DNA of 64,000 nucleotides from Strigops habroptila (Eukaryota > Chordata > Aves > Psittaciformes > Psittacidae): NCBI RefSeq assembly GCF_004027225.2, contig NC_044301.2, positions 21,160,223-21,224,222 on the forward strand, in the 5' to 3' direction. Both the position numbers and the translations under genes were made by a program. Under the pieces are notes generated by a model that saw only the letters and a program-made list of their open reading frames with translations, had not been told where the DNA came from and did not search any database. This document shows positions 1-11,707 of this stretch, piece after piece (the first letter of the stretch is position 1; each line of letters opens with the position of its first letter).

Positions 1-306
1 TGTGGTGTGACCAGTGACAAACCCAGCATTCTTCCTGCAGTTTGATGCTGAGGTGAGGCAAGAGCTGCACAGAATAACCTGTGCAGTGTTGCGCTGGCAG
101 GACTGCAGCTTTATGCTGGATACAGAGCACGCCTGAATCCCTTCAAAGCATTCTCACCCCAAAACATTCTGAGATGCAGTAAGCTCTTGCTGGTTGGTTT
201 TTCCCCGGTGTCTTTCTGGTGTGGCAGAGTAATATAAGTCTGAGCGGTGGGCTGGGAGCGGGAGTCTCCATGGTGCTTTCATATCTTCTTTCTCCGTGAT
301 CTGCAG

Positions 307-430
307 CAAGACTTTGTGAGCATGCTAAATTGTGCAGCTTCTACAGGACGCAGCACAGCGGGAGGCCCTACAGGAGTACCGCTGGCCTGGCAACACGTTG
401 CTCGGGCTGTCAGTCCTGGTCTGAGACAAT
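307..430 (+). pseudogene. Exon-like segment, left-arm copy
   Basis: A pyrimidine-rich tract ending in CTGCAG precedes a segment matching the right-arm exon-like sequence at 15745-15891. This copy has several single-base losses relative to the right arm, so no frame stays open. The end is not defined. It is probably an inverted copy of a downstream exon of the TANGO6-like gene, but I assign that only from position and orientation. Confidence 0.3.
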
Positions 431-1151
431 GCTGCTGCACACCTTCCAGCATCAGAGTTGTGCAGCTGGTCACAGGGAAGGACGGATTGCAGGGAATCTG
501 CAAGTGCTGAATCTTCAGAGGGTGCCTGAGCTCTCCTCCCAGGCTGTCGCTGGTTCCCTCTTCTTAGTGCCTCTGCCTCAGTTTCCTTCCTGTAGAGCAT
601 GGATAGTACGGCTCATGCTGAGCCCAGCGTTATCTGTGTGGGAGGAGATCCCACTGGGAGCTGCTCTCCCTGCCTCTGAGGTCTGCAGAGGGCAGCCTGA
701 GCCAGTGCTGCAGCTGAAGCCTCCCTACAGCTCCTGCAGCATTAATCCCTCGCAGAGGAATGAATGGCAGCCAGCTCTTGTGTTGGGCCAAAATGCTTCT
801 GAATGAGTGACCTGGAAAAGAGGGCACCTCCTCTGGAGCTGCTCTCGGTGCAGCATGGTACCTGGAGGCAGCAGTGGGGCCTTGGAGCTGGTCTGTGTGC
901 CAGCTTCAGAAGCAGGAGGGATTGCTGGAGCTCAGCAGCTCTCCCAGCCCAGATCAGGTGCTGGGGATGGGGAGGGTTCAGGAAAATGGAAGGAAACTTG
1001 GGTCTTATCAGAGAAGCACTTTTGCTTTGCCAGTAACAGACCACCTTCTGTGTTAGAAGTGTCTTGTGGGGCAGGACGGTGCAGGCTTAGCACCTTCTGT
1101 GGAGCTCCTTCCTGCAAGAGGTCCCTTGGAGTTACAAACAGGGTGTTCAGC

Positions 1152-1571
1152 TGTGGACAGGATTTGGCTACTCTCAGCAGGACTCCCAGTGCTGTTCAGC
1201 TGATAGAAGGAGACGTGTTGGAACTTGTCGGTCATAAACCATGGGAGGAATAAGATAAGGATAAAAGCTTGGCTGAAAAAGAATGGCCCAGTGTTTATCA
1301 ATCACGGGTTGGAAAGGTTGAGGGAGAAGGGAGTAGCCGACCTTGATGAAGAGGAGCTAACTCTTTGTGTAAGAAAAGATGTTGCTGGGGGAGATAAATG
1401 CTTGATTAATAGTTTGTCTTATGCACTAGCCAATCAGTGTGTGCCTTCTGTAAAAGATAGACCAATCAGTATGAGACATGCTAGGTAGGACAAGTATAAA
1501 TGTATATGGATAACTGTAATAAAACGACATCTTGTTGCATTCAAGCTGCGTCCCGTCTCTCAATCGCGGCA
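1152..1571 (+). mobile_element. Solo LTR, alpharetrovirus-like family (left arm)
   Basis: It starts TGTGGACAGG and ends GCGGCA, with a TATA-like GTATAAA and an AATAAA near 1520. It matches the two LTRs of the provirus at 16388-19756. It is flanked by a perfect 6-bp duplication TTCAGC (1146-1151 and 1572-1577), the length typical of alpharetroviruses. The same solo LTR with the same duplication is in the right arm, so it inserted before the arms were duplicated. Confidence 0.85.
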
Positions 1572-2764
1572 TTCAGCAGCATAGACCTTGGCTCTGGCGT
1601 TTGGGGGAGGGTAGGGTCCATTCTTGTGACTCCCTATGATGAACAGGGCTTTCTGTGGAGGAGGCCTCTCTTCTGAAACCTTCCCGCATAGCTCCTTTTC
1701 CTGCCGTTCCCACCAGCACCACACTGCAGGCTTTGCTGCCTGCCCTGACAGCAGCCCAGCTCTCTGCTGCACGTTCCAACCCAGAAGGACATCTCCAGCC
1801 CAGGAATTCAGTTTTAAGAAGCTGGTGACTTGCTTACTGGCATGCCCCTAGGCAGGCTAAGCTCTTAAATGCTGTGATTGTTGTAGTATTTTGTTGTAGT
1901 AATGATTTGTTGACTAGCTGGCAGCAGAGACCAGTCTGAAGGGCTGCTCTGTGGTTCTGTTCACAATGAGTGCTGGGGATTTGGGGCGGATCCCTCCTTA
2001 ATGGCATTAAGTGCTGGAGGCCTGAAAGCAGCCAGATTAGTGAGAGAGACTTCAGCCTGTGGATTTGTGGGGTTTCTTGCCTGGCAAAGTGTCATTTGAT
2101 GCTGAGTGAGAAATCATCCTTGGGCGTTCACAGGGAGGCTTTGTGTACAAAAGGTTCTGGGTTAGGAAGAATGGCTCCACAGGGATTAGCACAGGAAAAA
2201 AGGTCTGTTTGCATCAATACAGCAGGGCAGAACATTATCAGGATAATCTCCCTCCTAGCCCTCCTACCTGGGTTGTCACACTGCAGGCAAAAGTTCTTTT
2301 TTGTTCTCCTGGGCACATCCAGCCTTGGAACAGAGATTGCTTTCCAGCTGCACAGGCTGGAGGGAGGTGTGGGGAGCACTCTGGTGTGAAGGGACAGCAT
2401 CTTCTGAGCAGGTAGTTCACCAGCTGACCAGCTGGAAGAAAGTCCCTTGGAGAACTGGTGAAAAGACTTTATTTCCTGCACCACTCCAGCTAAAAGCTAT
2501 GGAGGGAGGTAGAGCCTGATAAAATGAGGACCTGGACACAACAACCCTGAGTCCAGCTGGGTCAGGCTTGGTGTTTAACCATTTTCTAGACCAAGTTTTC
2601 CCAGCATTATGGCTTTGACTGAAAGCATCTTACCTGGCTTCTAGTTTCAGATGATTCCTTTAAAAGGGTTCAAAAGGAAACACTCCTGTGAGTGCTTTTT
2701 CTCTGCTCTGTGGGCAGCAAGGTAGGGCTTGTGTGCAGTGAGCTGGTGTTCTGCTGACAGATAG

Positions 2765-2931
2765 GGTACGCCACAAAGTGACCACACACTAGCTGTATAA
2801 TATGCAGAGTTTATTAAACAAGCACGCTAAAGCCAATAAGCACACTAAAGCAAGCACACTAATGTGAACTAGGTAAATATATCTCTCTATATAGTGAATA
2901 AGTACGATAAAGCAAATCAGAGATATAGGTA
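2765..2931 (-). mobile_element. Older LTR fragment (left arm), host of the young ERV
   Basis: An AT-rich segment continues, on the far side of the young provirus, from sequence at 6213 onward. On the minus strand it carries an AATAAA and ends near TGGCGTACCC, as an LTR R-U5 would. The young provirus at 2932-6212 splits it, leaving GGTA on both sides. The family is not recognised. Confidence 0.45.
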
Positions 2932-3466
2932 TGTCATAAATTGTGACCACAACGGATCATAATCCAATTAAAATTTTATTAATTATAGCAAGTAGAATAT
3001 GAGCAAAAACAGCGCTGGACGACAGGGGAGTCTGCGCTCCGCCACTGCCGTGCTGAGCAGTTCAAACAGTCCCTTTTTATACATCTTTACTTCCGTGTTC
3101 ATGAAGTAGTGGAGGTACTCTGCGCATGCTTCAGTTGTTGTTAGGGGGTCGTTTTCTACCTCCTGGTGGTCGTTGAGGCCGAAATAAGAAGTCTTTCTCC
3201 TTTATCCCATAGTTGACCCCTCATTCACATGTCCTTATCTGGGGTTGTTTGTCCTGTTTCTGTCGGTTCCTGGAAGTCTGGCGGTTATCTCGCGATTGTG
3301 GTTATCTTATCTTACTCAAGCAGTGTCCGGGTTTCTGTTTGCATAAGCGATTTCACATCTTTGTTGCCTAACCTTTACATTGAGCTTAACATAAATCTTA
3401 ATAAACAATATCCTAGTCCATAGTTTCTCACAATCCCCCCTTTTCTTTTTATCCTATTATTGTTTA

Positions 3467-4612
3467 TTAGACGTTACTTTCATTTCGGCACTGCGAACAA
3501 ACCTTTTTCCACAATCCCAATATTTATCATAACACTCACAAGGTAATACCTCACAATTACAAAAGGCATAGTTCCCACGTGGCATAATGTATTCACAGCA
3601 ATCTTCATCTTCATTAATAGATACACTCTTATATTTTGCCCCAGACCTCGTAGTTAAAATAAGCAGTTTAGCTATGTCAAAACCGTTCTTTAATAAAGTG
3701 TATTTTATGTTTGTTATTGTCTAGTTCATAGGTTTATGAGGGTTTCCATTTGCTTGGGTTATTATCAATAACAAAACTAACGGTATACCAGAAAAAAGGG
3801 TGTCTGTTAATTTTGCCAATTTAAGTATATTTTTACCAGTCCTGGGGAAGTTCGGCCATTGCTGCTTTTGTGTCCCATCGTTCTGGTTCTTTTCTCCACA
3901 GTTTGTTCCTCCTCTGCCTCGCCCGTCGACTCGGTTGCTTCGAGCCACGGGGTGTACCATCTTCTCGGCAGCAAGGGAATTCTTCAGGAGAACAGTTGTT
4001 TCGGGCTTTCTGCCTGTTTATATAGGCTTCCCACTTTGCAGCTTTAACTAATGGGGCAAAGTAAGACACGGTCAGTACTTCCCTTCTGCATTTTTATAAC
4101 CAAAATTTCAGCTACAAAGGGGACTGGTTCGTTGGAGTGGTAGCAATAATATTGAGGGTTTATTCCTTTGGCAAAAATTTCCCACCACTCATGGGATTCC
4201 CGAATAATTTCTTGTTTAGACTCTAATTGCTTTAATTTCCACTCAGTGAGAGTTCTTTGGATTTTCCAACACTGTGTGCAAACTCCTATTGGAGGGTATC
4301 CACATTCACAATGTGTCTACCATTTATCCTGGCATACCTTACACCTAAAACAAGCAAATGGATAACAATTGCAGTTCAAATCATTACACCCACCTAATTC
4401 GTATATCTAGAGTGCATATATTATTTACATCAACATATCTTCTATATTTAATATTGTGAGGTTGCATAAGTTTAGCAATTTCCTTCAACACACTTTGTAC
4501 GCTTCCATATATAATAGAAAAAAGAGAAATAATTATAGCAAATATAAACAGCAATACACACTTTATACCGAAAGGTAATGCGGCAAAATAATCAAATAAA
4601 GTCTTTATCATT
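3467..4612 (-). other. Block of small ORFs, left copy (mirror of 11563-12707)
   Basis: This is the reverse-oriented copy of the unfamiliar 1.2-kb cargo described for the right arm. Two run-length differences alter its frames: an A-run near 4510 (6 against 7) fuses the membrane mini-ORF to the next short frame, giving 75 codons at 4611-4384, and an A-run near 4095 (5 against 4) breaks the cysteine/arginine-rich frame. The leader-like ORF (3960-3721) is the same as its right-arm partner. Confidence 0.65.
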
Positions 4613-4640
4613 ACGTTATCTTTTCAGGGTTATCTTGGTG

Positions 4641-5315
4641 TCACCTGGAGTACTGATTACTTTCCAGTGGGGTCTCAATTAAGTTTCCCATTTCGGTTCT
4701 TTTAAAATCTCGTAGGTCAGCCGAGTTTAGGGGTACGGAAATATATCCGATCACAGGTTGAGGTCCCCCCATGGGTATTTCCCTTAGGGGGTACATCTGA
4801 GCTGCCCCTTTTTGACTTCTAGTTACGCGTCTAGGAAGAGGGGGGAGACCCTTGTTCCGACTCTGGTGGGGGAGTGGGCGCTCTGGGGACTTCTGTGGGA
4901 GCAGGAGGAGGAATGTAAGGAGGGGGGTTAGAAGGGTTTCGTCTAACTCTTCCTTCTTTTTCTTTTGTTTAGTTTTTATTTCATTCAGCGGATAAAGTCT
5001 AGCTCTCGGTCTTTCTAGCCACACTTCCGCATATTGACTCTCCTCCGGGTTAAGGGGATTTTTATTATTAACCCAGAGGTTTAATTGCTGTCTTACCCAA
5101 TCTTCTTCTGACCCATAGACTGGCCAAAAGACATTTTTAGAAATCTTCTTCCCTCCCCATATCTTAGTACAATATTCTATCATTTTTTGCTTATCTTTCC
5201 CTAGGGTTCCAGGGGAATATCTCCAATTGTCTAAGATATATGCCAGAGGGGTATTCTTAGGTACAGTGTGTACCCTCCCCATGGGAGTCGAAGGCTTGCT
5301 GCCCTTCGCCCCCAT
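4641..5315 (-). pseudogene. gag: Truncated Gag (MA-p12-start of CA), left copy, frame disturbed
   Basis: Mirror of the right-arm gag. It begins with the same MGAKGS myristoylation-type start and matrix region. A C-run of 6 instead of 7 near 4922 shifts the frame just before the PPPY late-domain motif, and a second run difference near 4846 (6 against 5) shifts it back, so the proline-rich stretch is replaced by unrelated residues. Both changes are at homopolymers, which makes consensus error likely. As on the right, Gag stops shortly after the start of capsid. Confidence 0.8.
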
Positions 5316-7447
5316 CTTCTGGATTATCCACAAACACACACTCACTCGCTCCCCTTATTCCTGGCCCAGTCCCTCGCGGGAGGTGGGAAACGCAGTACTA
5401 AAGGGTCCACACTCGCTTGGTTCAGTATATCGAACCTCTCGTTCATTATAATCCAGGATACCCAATCCCGCCCGAACGGCGAACCCGCGAACAACTTCGC
5501 AGTATACTTACGCGTCCTGCGTCTTCGTCCGGACTCCCGTGCACAGAATTTTATGGGATTTTACCGGTCCTTTTTTGCTCAATATCCTAGAATTTAGGTT
5601 CGTCGGTAAGGTTGGAGTGAGCTGTTGGTCGCGGGGCCGCGAAATGTCGCGGGGCGCCTCCCCGGAGGACCAAAGCCCACCGTTCCTTATCCGAGTCACG
5701 GCACCAGAAATTGTCATAAATTGTGACCACAACGGATCATAATCCAATTAAAATTTTATTAATTATAGCAAGTAGAATATGAGCAAAAACAGCGCTGGAC
5801 GACAGGGGAGTCTGCGCTCCGCCACTGCCGTGCTGAGCAGTTCAAACAGTCCCTTTTTATACATCTTTACTTCCGTGTTCATGAAGTAGTGGAGGTACTC
5901 TGCGCATGCTTCAGTTGTTGTTAGGGGGTCGTTTTCTACCTCCTGGTGGTCGTTGAGGCCGAAATAAGAAGTCTTTCTCCTTTATCCCATAGTTGACCCC
6001 TCATTCACATGTCCTTATCTGGGGTTGTTTGTCCTGTTTCTGTCGGTTCCTGGAAGTCTGGCGGTTATCTCGCGATTGTGGTTATCTTATCTTACTCAAG
6101 CAGTGTCCGGGTTTCTGTTTGCATAAGCGATTTCACATCTTTGTTGCCTAACCTTTACATTGAGCTTAACATAAATCTTAATAAACAATATCCTAGTCCA
6201 TAGTTTCTCACAGGTATATAAGTACCGAAGAAAGTTAGCAATGCATTAAATCATTACTGTATAGAGAGAACAGAGATTAAGAAGAAATACATCACCAATT
6301 ACCACTGAATCATCATCCAGGCCCACACTTCCAGCTGGGAAGCCCCGTTGCAGCCGATGCCAGGAGTCTCAGGTAATTGGGGAAAATTCCTACGCGGTGC
6401 ATCCACCCATAGGTGAGGCTTCTCTCATGGCCACAAGAGGATCCCGCTTTTATACCCTTATCAAAACAACCGGCTTTATGCCAGATCTCTAATTGTTTTT
6501 CTCGTGGGACCGTGCAGTTTCTCACGATCTCACCCTTGTCCACTCTGAGAGCGTTGGCAAGGCGCCCCAGTGCGGCCAAGTATGAAGGTCATAGAACAGC
6601 TGCACACCTGTGTTTTCCTGCCTCTTTCCAACAAACAGTCACGAGGAACATAAACATATATACTCTGCTGAATACACTGTGGCAAACAACATCCTTTGTT
6701 ATGTCTCTCGGTCATGAGAGGGAATCAACTCTCAGCTAGGTTCCCATCCATTACAGCTGGTAACAGTGGCTTGCCCGGGAAGGGTGTGCTGGTTTCGAGG
6801 AGGAGGGCATTGACCATGTTTTGGGAGGGTGCTGCTTGAGATGGAGGAGAGGAACATGGCCCTACAAACCTCCTTAGAGCCCCTGCAACCCCCTTGCTCA
6901 GCTCAGCACAGCACGCGTCAGCCCAGCTGCCCTGCTAGGGACTGATCTCTGTATTTTGAGATTTGGCTCCAAGTGCAGTATTTCCATAAAGATTTGCTAA
7001 TTCAGAGGTGCCTGTTGCATCTCTCAACACAAGACCTTAGCCCTAAGCCACAGACTTCCTGAAGAGCTGGATGCAGTGTTCCTGTAGCTTGGAGCCCTGC
7101 TGTGGTTAAGCAAATGCTAGGAGAAAGATGGTGCCGAAGGCTGCTTTTAATACAGAATATGGCATAATCAGGGAAAACAGGCTCTAGACAGAAAGGAATG
7201 GAGGCTGCCTCGTCTGGTTTCATCAAAGTTCATTCTTTGTTGGGGTGATGATCGGAGGGAAGTCAGGGTCAGTCGATGGTGACCTGAGGACAGTTCTGCT
7301 GCTGCTGCTGGCTTTCCCATGACTTTATTCTCTGCTGATGATCACGACAGCACATATCTTCTTTTCAAAGCCCAGAGTGGTGGAGATGGGCATTTAGCTG
7401 ATGGGCTATCGAAGTGTTATCTAGCAGGCAACAGCATATAATTGAGT

Positions 7448-7930
7448 TCATTGGCTGTTTTCCCCCAAAATTAAATCCCCTTGAGGTACACACCAGACTT
7501 CCCCATATTCCCGCATTACCCACCAAGTATATCCAGGTCCCTGAGCGAAAGCAACCCCGCGAGTGGGTTTGCCTTTACCTGAAGCAGGAATAACCCAGAC
7601 TGTCTTCCCCAACAAATTCTTTATGTGCACCACAGGAACGTTATCCCCCTCTATGGTACGTAAAAGTTCTGATTGGGCTCCAAAAGCCGAGGGGCCGACC
7701 TCGAGTCTCCCCTGGAGCTTTCTGCCAGAGGCTCCAGGTAGGACCATTCTCCCTGGCTGCGGTGTAAAACACATTTTTCACATCTTGCCTGGTCTAGACT
7801 GGTCCGAGGGCTACTGCATGAACTATCTCTCGTTTAATTTGTTCAAAGGCTTGTTGTTGCTCAGGGCCCCATTTGAAATCATTCTTCTTCCGGGTCACGT
7901 GACAGGGCTTATAATCAGAACGTGGACGCA
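7448..7930 (-). pseudogene. Retroviral pol remnant, left copy
   Basis: Mirror of 8245-8727. It has a piece resembling the connection region of reverse transcriptase (about 7930-7775) joined to a piece like an integrase C-terminus (ending at 7448, with TVWVIPASGKGK and YTWWVMREYG). The frames differ and are interrupted by stops, so this is a deleted remnant, not a gene. Confidence 0.6.
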
Positions 7931-8056
7931 CCGCGTAGAAATTTTCCCCAATTACCTGAGACTCCTGGCATCGGCTGCAACGGGGCTTCCCAGCTGGAAG
8001 TGTGGGCCTGGATGATGATTCAGTGGTAATTGGTGATGTATTTCTTCTTAATCTCT

Positions 8057-8118
8057 ATAGGTATATAAGTACCGAAGAAAGTTAGCAATGCATTAAATCA
8101 TTACTGTATAGAGAGAAC
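8057..8118. other. Palindrome spacer (62 bp)
   Basis: The symmetric sequence stops at 8056 and resumes in reverse complement at 8119. The unpaired 62 bp are AT-rich and also occur next to the retroviral insertions at about 6211-6273 and, reversed, at 9900-9961. The palindrome centre therefore sits inside an older repeat that is present several times in alternating orientation. Confidence 0.88.
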
Positions 8119-8244
8119 AGAGATTAAGAAGAAATACATCACCAATTACCACTGAATCATCATCCAGGCCCACACTTCCAGCTGGGAAGCCCCGTTGCAG
8201 CCGATGCCAGGAGTCTCAGGTAATTGGGGAAAATTTCTACGCGG

Positions 8245-8727
8245 TGCGTCCACGTTCTGATTATAAGCCCTGTCACGTGACCCGGAAGAAGAATGATTTC
8301 AAATGGGGCCCTGAGCAACAACAAGCCTTTGAACAAATTAAACGAGAGATAGTTCATGCAGTAGCCCTCGGACCAGTCTAGACCAGGCAAGATGTGAAAA
8401 ATGTGTTTTACACCGCAGCCAGGGAGAATGGTCCTACCTGGAGCCTCTGGCAGAAAGCTCCAGGGGAGACTCGAGGTCGGCCCCTCGGCTTTTGGAGCCC
8501 AATCAGAACTTTTACGTACCATAGAGGGGGATAACGTTCCTGTGGTGCACATAAAGAATTTGTTGGGGAAGACAGTCTGGGTTATTCCTGCTTCAGGTAA
8601 AGGCAAACCCACTCGCGGGGTTGCTTTCGCTCAGGGACCTGGATATACTTGGTGGGTAATGCGGGAATATGGGGAAGTCTGGTGTGTACCTCAAGGGGAT
8701 TTAATTTTGGGGGAAAACAGCCAATGA
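8245..8727 (+). pseudogene. Retroviral pol remnant, right copy
   Basis: The first part encodes FKWGPEQQQAFEQIK-like residues typical of the RT connection domain, then a TAG at about 8378. A different frame, from about 8500, encodes VVHIKNLLGKTVWVIPASG and YTWWVMREYGEVW, resembling an integrase C-terminal domain. RNase H and the integrase core are missing, so the two ends of pol are joined by an old deletion. The element family cannot be fixed from this much. Confidence 0.6.
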
Positions 8728-9844
8728 ACTCAATTATATGCTGTTGCCTGCTAGATAACAGGTTAATAACCCTTCAGCTAGATGCTCATCTCCACCACTC
8801 TGGGCTTTGAAAAGAAGATATGTGCTGTCATGATCGTCATTGGAGAATAAAGTCATGGGAAAGCTGGCAGCAGCAGCAGAACTGTCCTCAGGTCACCATC
8901 GACTGACCCTGACTTCCCTCCGATCATCACCCCAACAAAGAATGAACTTTGATGAAACCAGACGAGGCAGCCTCCATTCCTTTCTGTCTAGAGCCTGTTT
9001 TCCCTGATTATGCCATATTCTGTATTAAAAGCAGCCTTCGGCACCATCTTTCTCCTAGCATTTGCTTAACCACAGCAGGGCTCCAAGCTACAGGAACACT
9101 GCATCCAGCTCTTCAGGAAGTCTGTGGCTTAGGGCTAAGGTCTTGTGTTGAGAGATGCAACAGGCACCTCTGAATTAGCAAATCTTTATGGAAATACTGC
9201 ACTTGGAGCCAAATCTCAAAATACAGAGATCAGTCCCTAGCAGGGCAGCTGGGCTGACGCGTGCTGTGCTGAGCTGAGCAAGGGGGTTGCAGGGGCTCTA
9301 AGGAGGTTTGTAGGGCCATGTTCCTCTCCTCCATCTCAAGCAGCACCCTCCCAAAACATGGTCAATGCCCTCCTCCTCGAAACCAGCACACCCTTCCCGG
9401 GCAAGCCACTGTTACCAGCTGTAATGGATGGGAACCTAGCTGAGAGTTGATTCCCTCTCATGACCGAGAGACATAACAAAGGATGTTGTTTGCCACAGTG
9501 TATTCAGCAGAGTATATATGTTTATGTTCCTCGTGACTGTTTGTTGGAAAGAGGCAGGAAAACACAGGTGTGCAGCTGTTCTATGACCTTCATACTTGGC
9601 CGCACTGGGGCGCCTTGCCAACGCTCTCAGAGTGGACAAGGGTGAGATCGTGAGAAACTGCACGGTCCCACGAGAAAACAATTAGAGATCTGGCATAAAG
9701 CCGGTTGTTTTGATAAGGGTATAAAAGCGGGATCCTCTTGTGGCCATGAGAGAAGCCTCACCTATGGGTGGATGCACCGCGTAGGAATTTTCCCCAATTA
9801 CCTGAGACTCCTGGCATCGGCTGCAACGGGGCTTCCCAGCTGGA

Positions 9845-9957
9845 AGTGTGGGCCTGGATGATGATTCAGTGGTAATTGGTGATGTATTTCTTCTTAATCT
9901 CTGTTCTCTCTATACAGTAATGATTTAATGCATTGCTAACTTTCTTCGGTACTTATA
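9845..9957 (+). mobile_element. Older LTR-like segment (right arm), 5' of the young ERV
   Basis: AT-rich sequence shared with 6217-6330 and with both sides of the palindrome centre. It continues beyond the young provirus at 13248-13430, where AATAAA and a likely LTR end are seen. The provirus interrupted it at TACC. Confidence 0.45.
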
Positions 9958-10467
9958 TACCTGTGAGAAACTATGGACTAGGATATTGTTTATTAAGATT
10001 TATGTTAAGCTCAATGTAAAGGTTAGGCAACAAAGATGTGAAATCGCTTATGCAAACAGAAACCCGGACACTGCTTGAGTAAGATAAGATAACCACAATC
10101 GCGAGATAACCGCCAGACTTCCAGGAACCGACAGAAACAGGACAAACAACCCCAGATAAGGACATGTGAATGAGGGGTCAACTATGGGATAAAGGAGAAA
10201 GACTTCTTATTTCGGCCTCAACGACCACCAGGAGGTAGAAAACGACCCCCTAACAACAACTGAAGCATGCGCAGAGTACCTCCACTACTTCATGAACACG
10301 GAAGTAAAGATGTATAAAAAGGGACTGTTTGAACTGCTCAGCACGGCAGTGGCGGAGCGCAGACTCCCCTGTCGTCCAGCGCTGTTTTTGCTCATATTCT
10401 ACTTGCTATAATTAATAAAATTTTAATTGGATTATGATCCGTTGTGGTCACAATTTATGACAATTTC

Positions 10468-10485
10468 TGGTGCCGTGACTCGGAT
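10468..10485 (+). other. Primer binding site, tRNA-His type
   Basis: TGGTGCCGTGACTCGGAT lies 5 bp after the 5' LTR. It is the complement of a tRNA-His 3' end, the same primer type used by class I HERV-H-like elements. The left-arm copy is at 5689-5706. Confidence 0.9.
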
Positions 10486-10858
10486 AAGGAACGGTGGGCT
10501 TTGGTCCTCCGGGGAGGCGCCCCGCGACATTTCGCGGCCCCGCGACCAACAGCTCACTCCAACCTTACCGACGAACCTAAATTCTAGGATATTGAGCAAA
10601 AAAGGACCGGTAAAATCCCATAAAATTCTGTGCACGGGAGTCCGGACGAAGACGCAGGACGCGTAAGTATACTGCGAAGTTGTTCGCGGGTTCGCCGTTC
10701 GGGCGGGATTGGGTATCCTGGATTATAATGAACGAGAGGTTCGATATACTGAACCAAGCGAGTGTGGACCCTTTAGTACTGCGTTTCCCACCTCCCGCGA
10801 GGGACTGGGCCAGGAATAAGGGGAGCGAGTGAGTGTGTGTTTGTGGATAATCCAGAAG

Positions 10859-11533
10859 ATGGGGGCGAAGGGCAGCAAGCCTTCGACTCCCATGGGGAGG
10901 GTACACACTGTACCTAAGAATACCCCTCTGGCATATATCTTAGACAATTGGAGATATTCCCCTGGAACCCTAGGGAAAGATAAGCAAAAAATGATAGAAT
11001 ATTGTACTAAGATATGGGGAGGGAAGAAGATTTCTAAAAATGTCTTTTGGCCAGTCTATGGGTCAGAAGAAGATTGGGTAAGACAGCAATTAAACCTCTG
11101 GGTTAATAATAAAAATCCCCTTAACCCGGAGGAGAGTCAATATGCGGAAGTGTGGCTAGAAAGACCGAGAGCTAGACTTTATCCGCTGAATGAAATAAAA
11201 ACTAAACAAAAGAAAAAGAAGGAAGAGTTAGACGAAACCCTTCTAACCCCCCCTCCTTACATTCCTCCTCCTGCTCCCACAGAAGTCCCCAGAGCGCCCA
11301 CTCCCCCACCAGAGTCGGAACAAGGGTCTCCCCCTCTTCCTAGACGCGTAACTAGAAGTCAAAAAGGGGCAGCTCAGATGTACCCCCTAAGGGAAATACC
11401 CATGGGGGGACCTCAACCTGTGATCGGATATATTTCCGTACCCCTAAACTCGGCTGACCTACGAGATTTTAAAAGAACCGAAATGGGAAACTTAATTGAG
11501 ACCCCACTGGAAAGTAATCAGTACTCCAGGTGA
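10859..11533 (+). CDS. gag: Truncated Gag: matrix, p12-like PPPY region, first residues of capsid
   Basis: I start at the ATG giving MGAKGSKPS, because glycine at position 2 fits N-myristoylation; an in-frame upstream ATG at 10829 also exists. Residues 1-100 have the gammaretroviral matrix look (WPVYGSEEDWV near 65). A lysine-rich stretch near 120 is followed by a proline-rich segment with the PPPY late-domain motif near 135 that recruits NEDD4-type ligases. About 35 residues of capsid follow (PLREIPMGG, then a segment near ISVPLNSADLRDFK) before a novel tail and a stop. Full gammaretroviral Gag is over 500 residues, so most of capsid and all of nucleocapsid are missing. Confidence 0.85.
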   Translation: MGAKGSKPSTPMGRVHTVPKNTPLAYILDNWRYSPGTLGKDKQKMIEYCTKIWGGKKISKNVFWPVYGSEEDWVRQQLNLWVNNKNPLNPEESQYAEVWLERPRARLYPLNEIKTKQKKKKEELDETLLTPPPYIPPPAPTEVPRAPTPPPESEQGSPPLPRRVTRSQKGAAQMYPLREIPMGGPQPVIGYISVPLNSADLRDFKRTEMGNLIETPLESNQYSR

Positions 11534-11562
11534 CACCAAGATAACCCTGAAAAGATAACGTA

Positions 11563-11703
11563 ATGATAAAGACTTTATTTGATTATTTTGCCGCATTACC
11601 TTTCGGTATAAAGTGTGTATTGCTGTTTATATTTGCTATAATTATTTCTCTTTTTTTCTATTATATATGGAAGCGTACAAAGTGTGTTGAAGGAAATTGC
11701 TAA
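11563..11703 (+). CDS. 46-residue single-pass membrane mini-protein (hypothetical)
   Basis: A short polar start is followed by about 20 hydrophobic residues (CVLLFIFAIIISLFFYYIW) and then a basic tail, KRTKC, as in a type III or signal-anchored membrane peptide. I recognise no family. The frame depends on a run of 7 T at 11651-11657; the left arm has 6, which fuses it to the next frame. It lies just after gag, where the start of pol would be. It could be an accessory peptide or chance. Confidence 0.4.
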   Translation: MIKTLFDYFAALPFGIKCVLLFIFAIIISLFFYYIWKRTKCVEGNC

Positions 11704-11707
11704 ACTT

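Larger units (their letters stand above)
2932..6212 (-). mobile_element. Young gammaretrovirus-like ERV, left-arm copy
   Basis: Two 501-bp LTRs (2932-3432 as 3' LTR, 5712-6212 as 5' LTR) look identical and flank a 2.28-kb interior. GGTA duplications lie at 2928-2931 and 6213-6216; 4 bp is usual for gammaretroviruses. The primer site at 5689-5706 reads on the minus strand as the complement of tRNA-His. The interior holds a gag fragment (5315-4641) and a block of small ORFs (about 4612-3467) before a polypurine tract. There is no pol. It mirrors 9962-13243 apart from homopolymer-length changes. Confidence 0.92.

Noticed and set aside
3229-3423. 64-codon ORF repeated four times (3229, 6009, 9971, 12752)
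   Set aside because: It lies wholly inside the 501-bp LTR on the antisense strand, so it repeats only because the LTR does.
7563-8015. 150-codon open frame present once in each arm
   Set aside because: It is the antisense of the pol remnant (integrase C-terminus) running into the shared LTR-like repeat; no protein features of its own.
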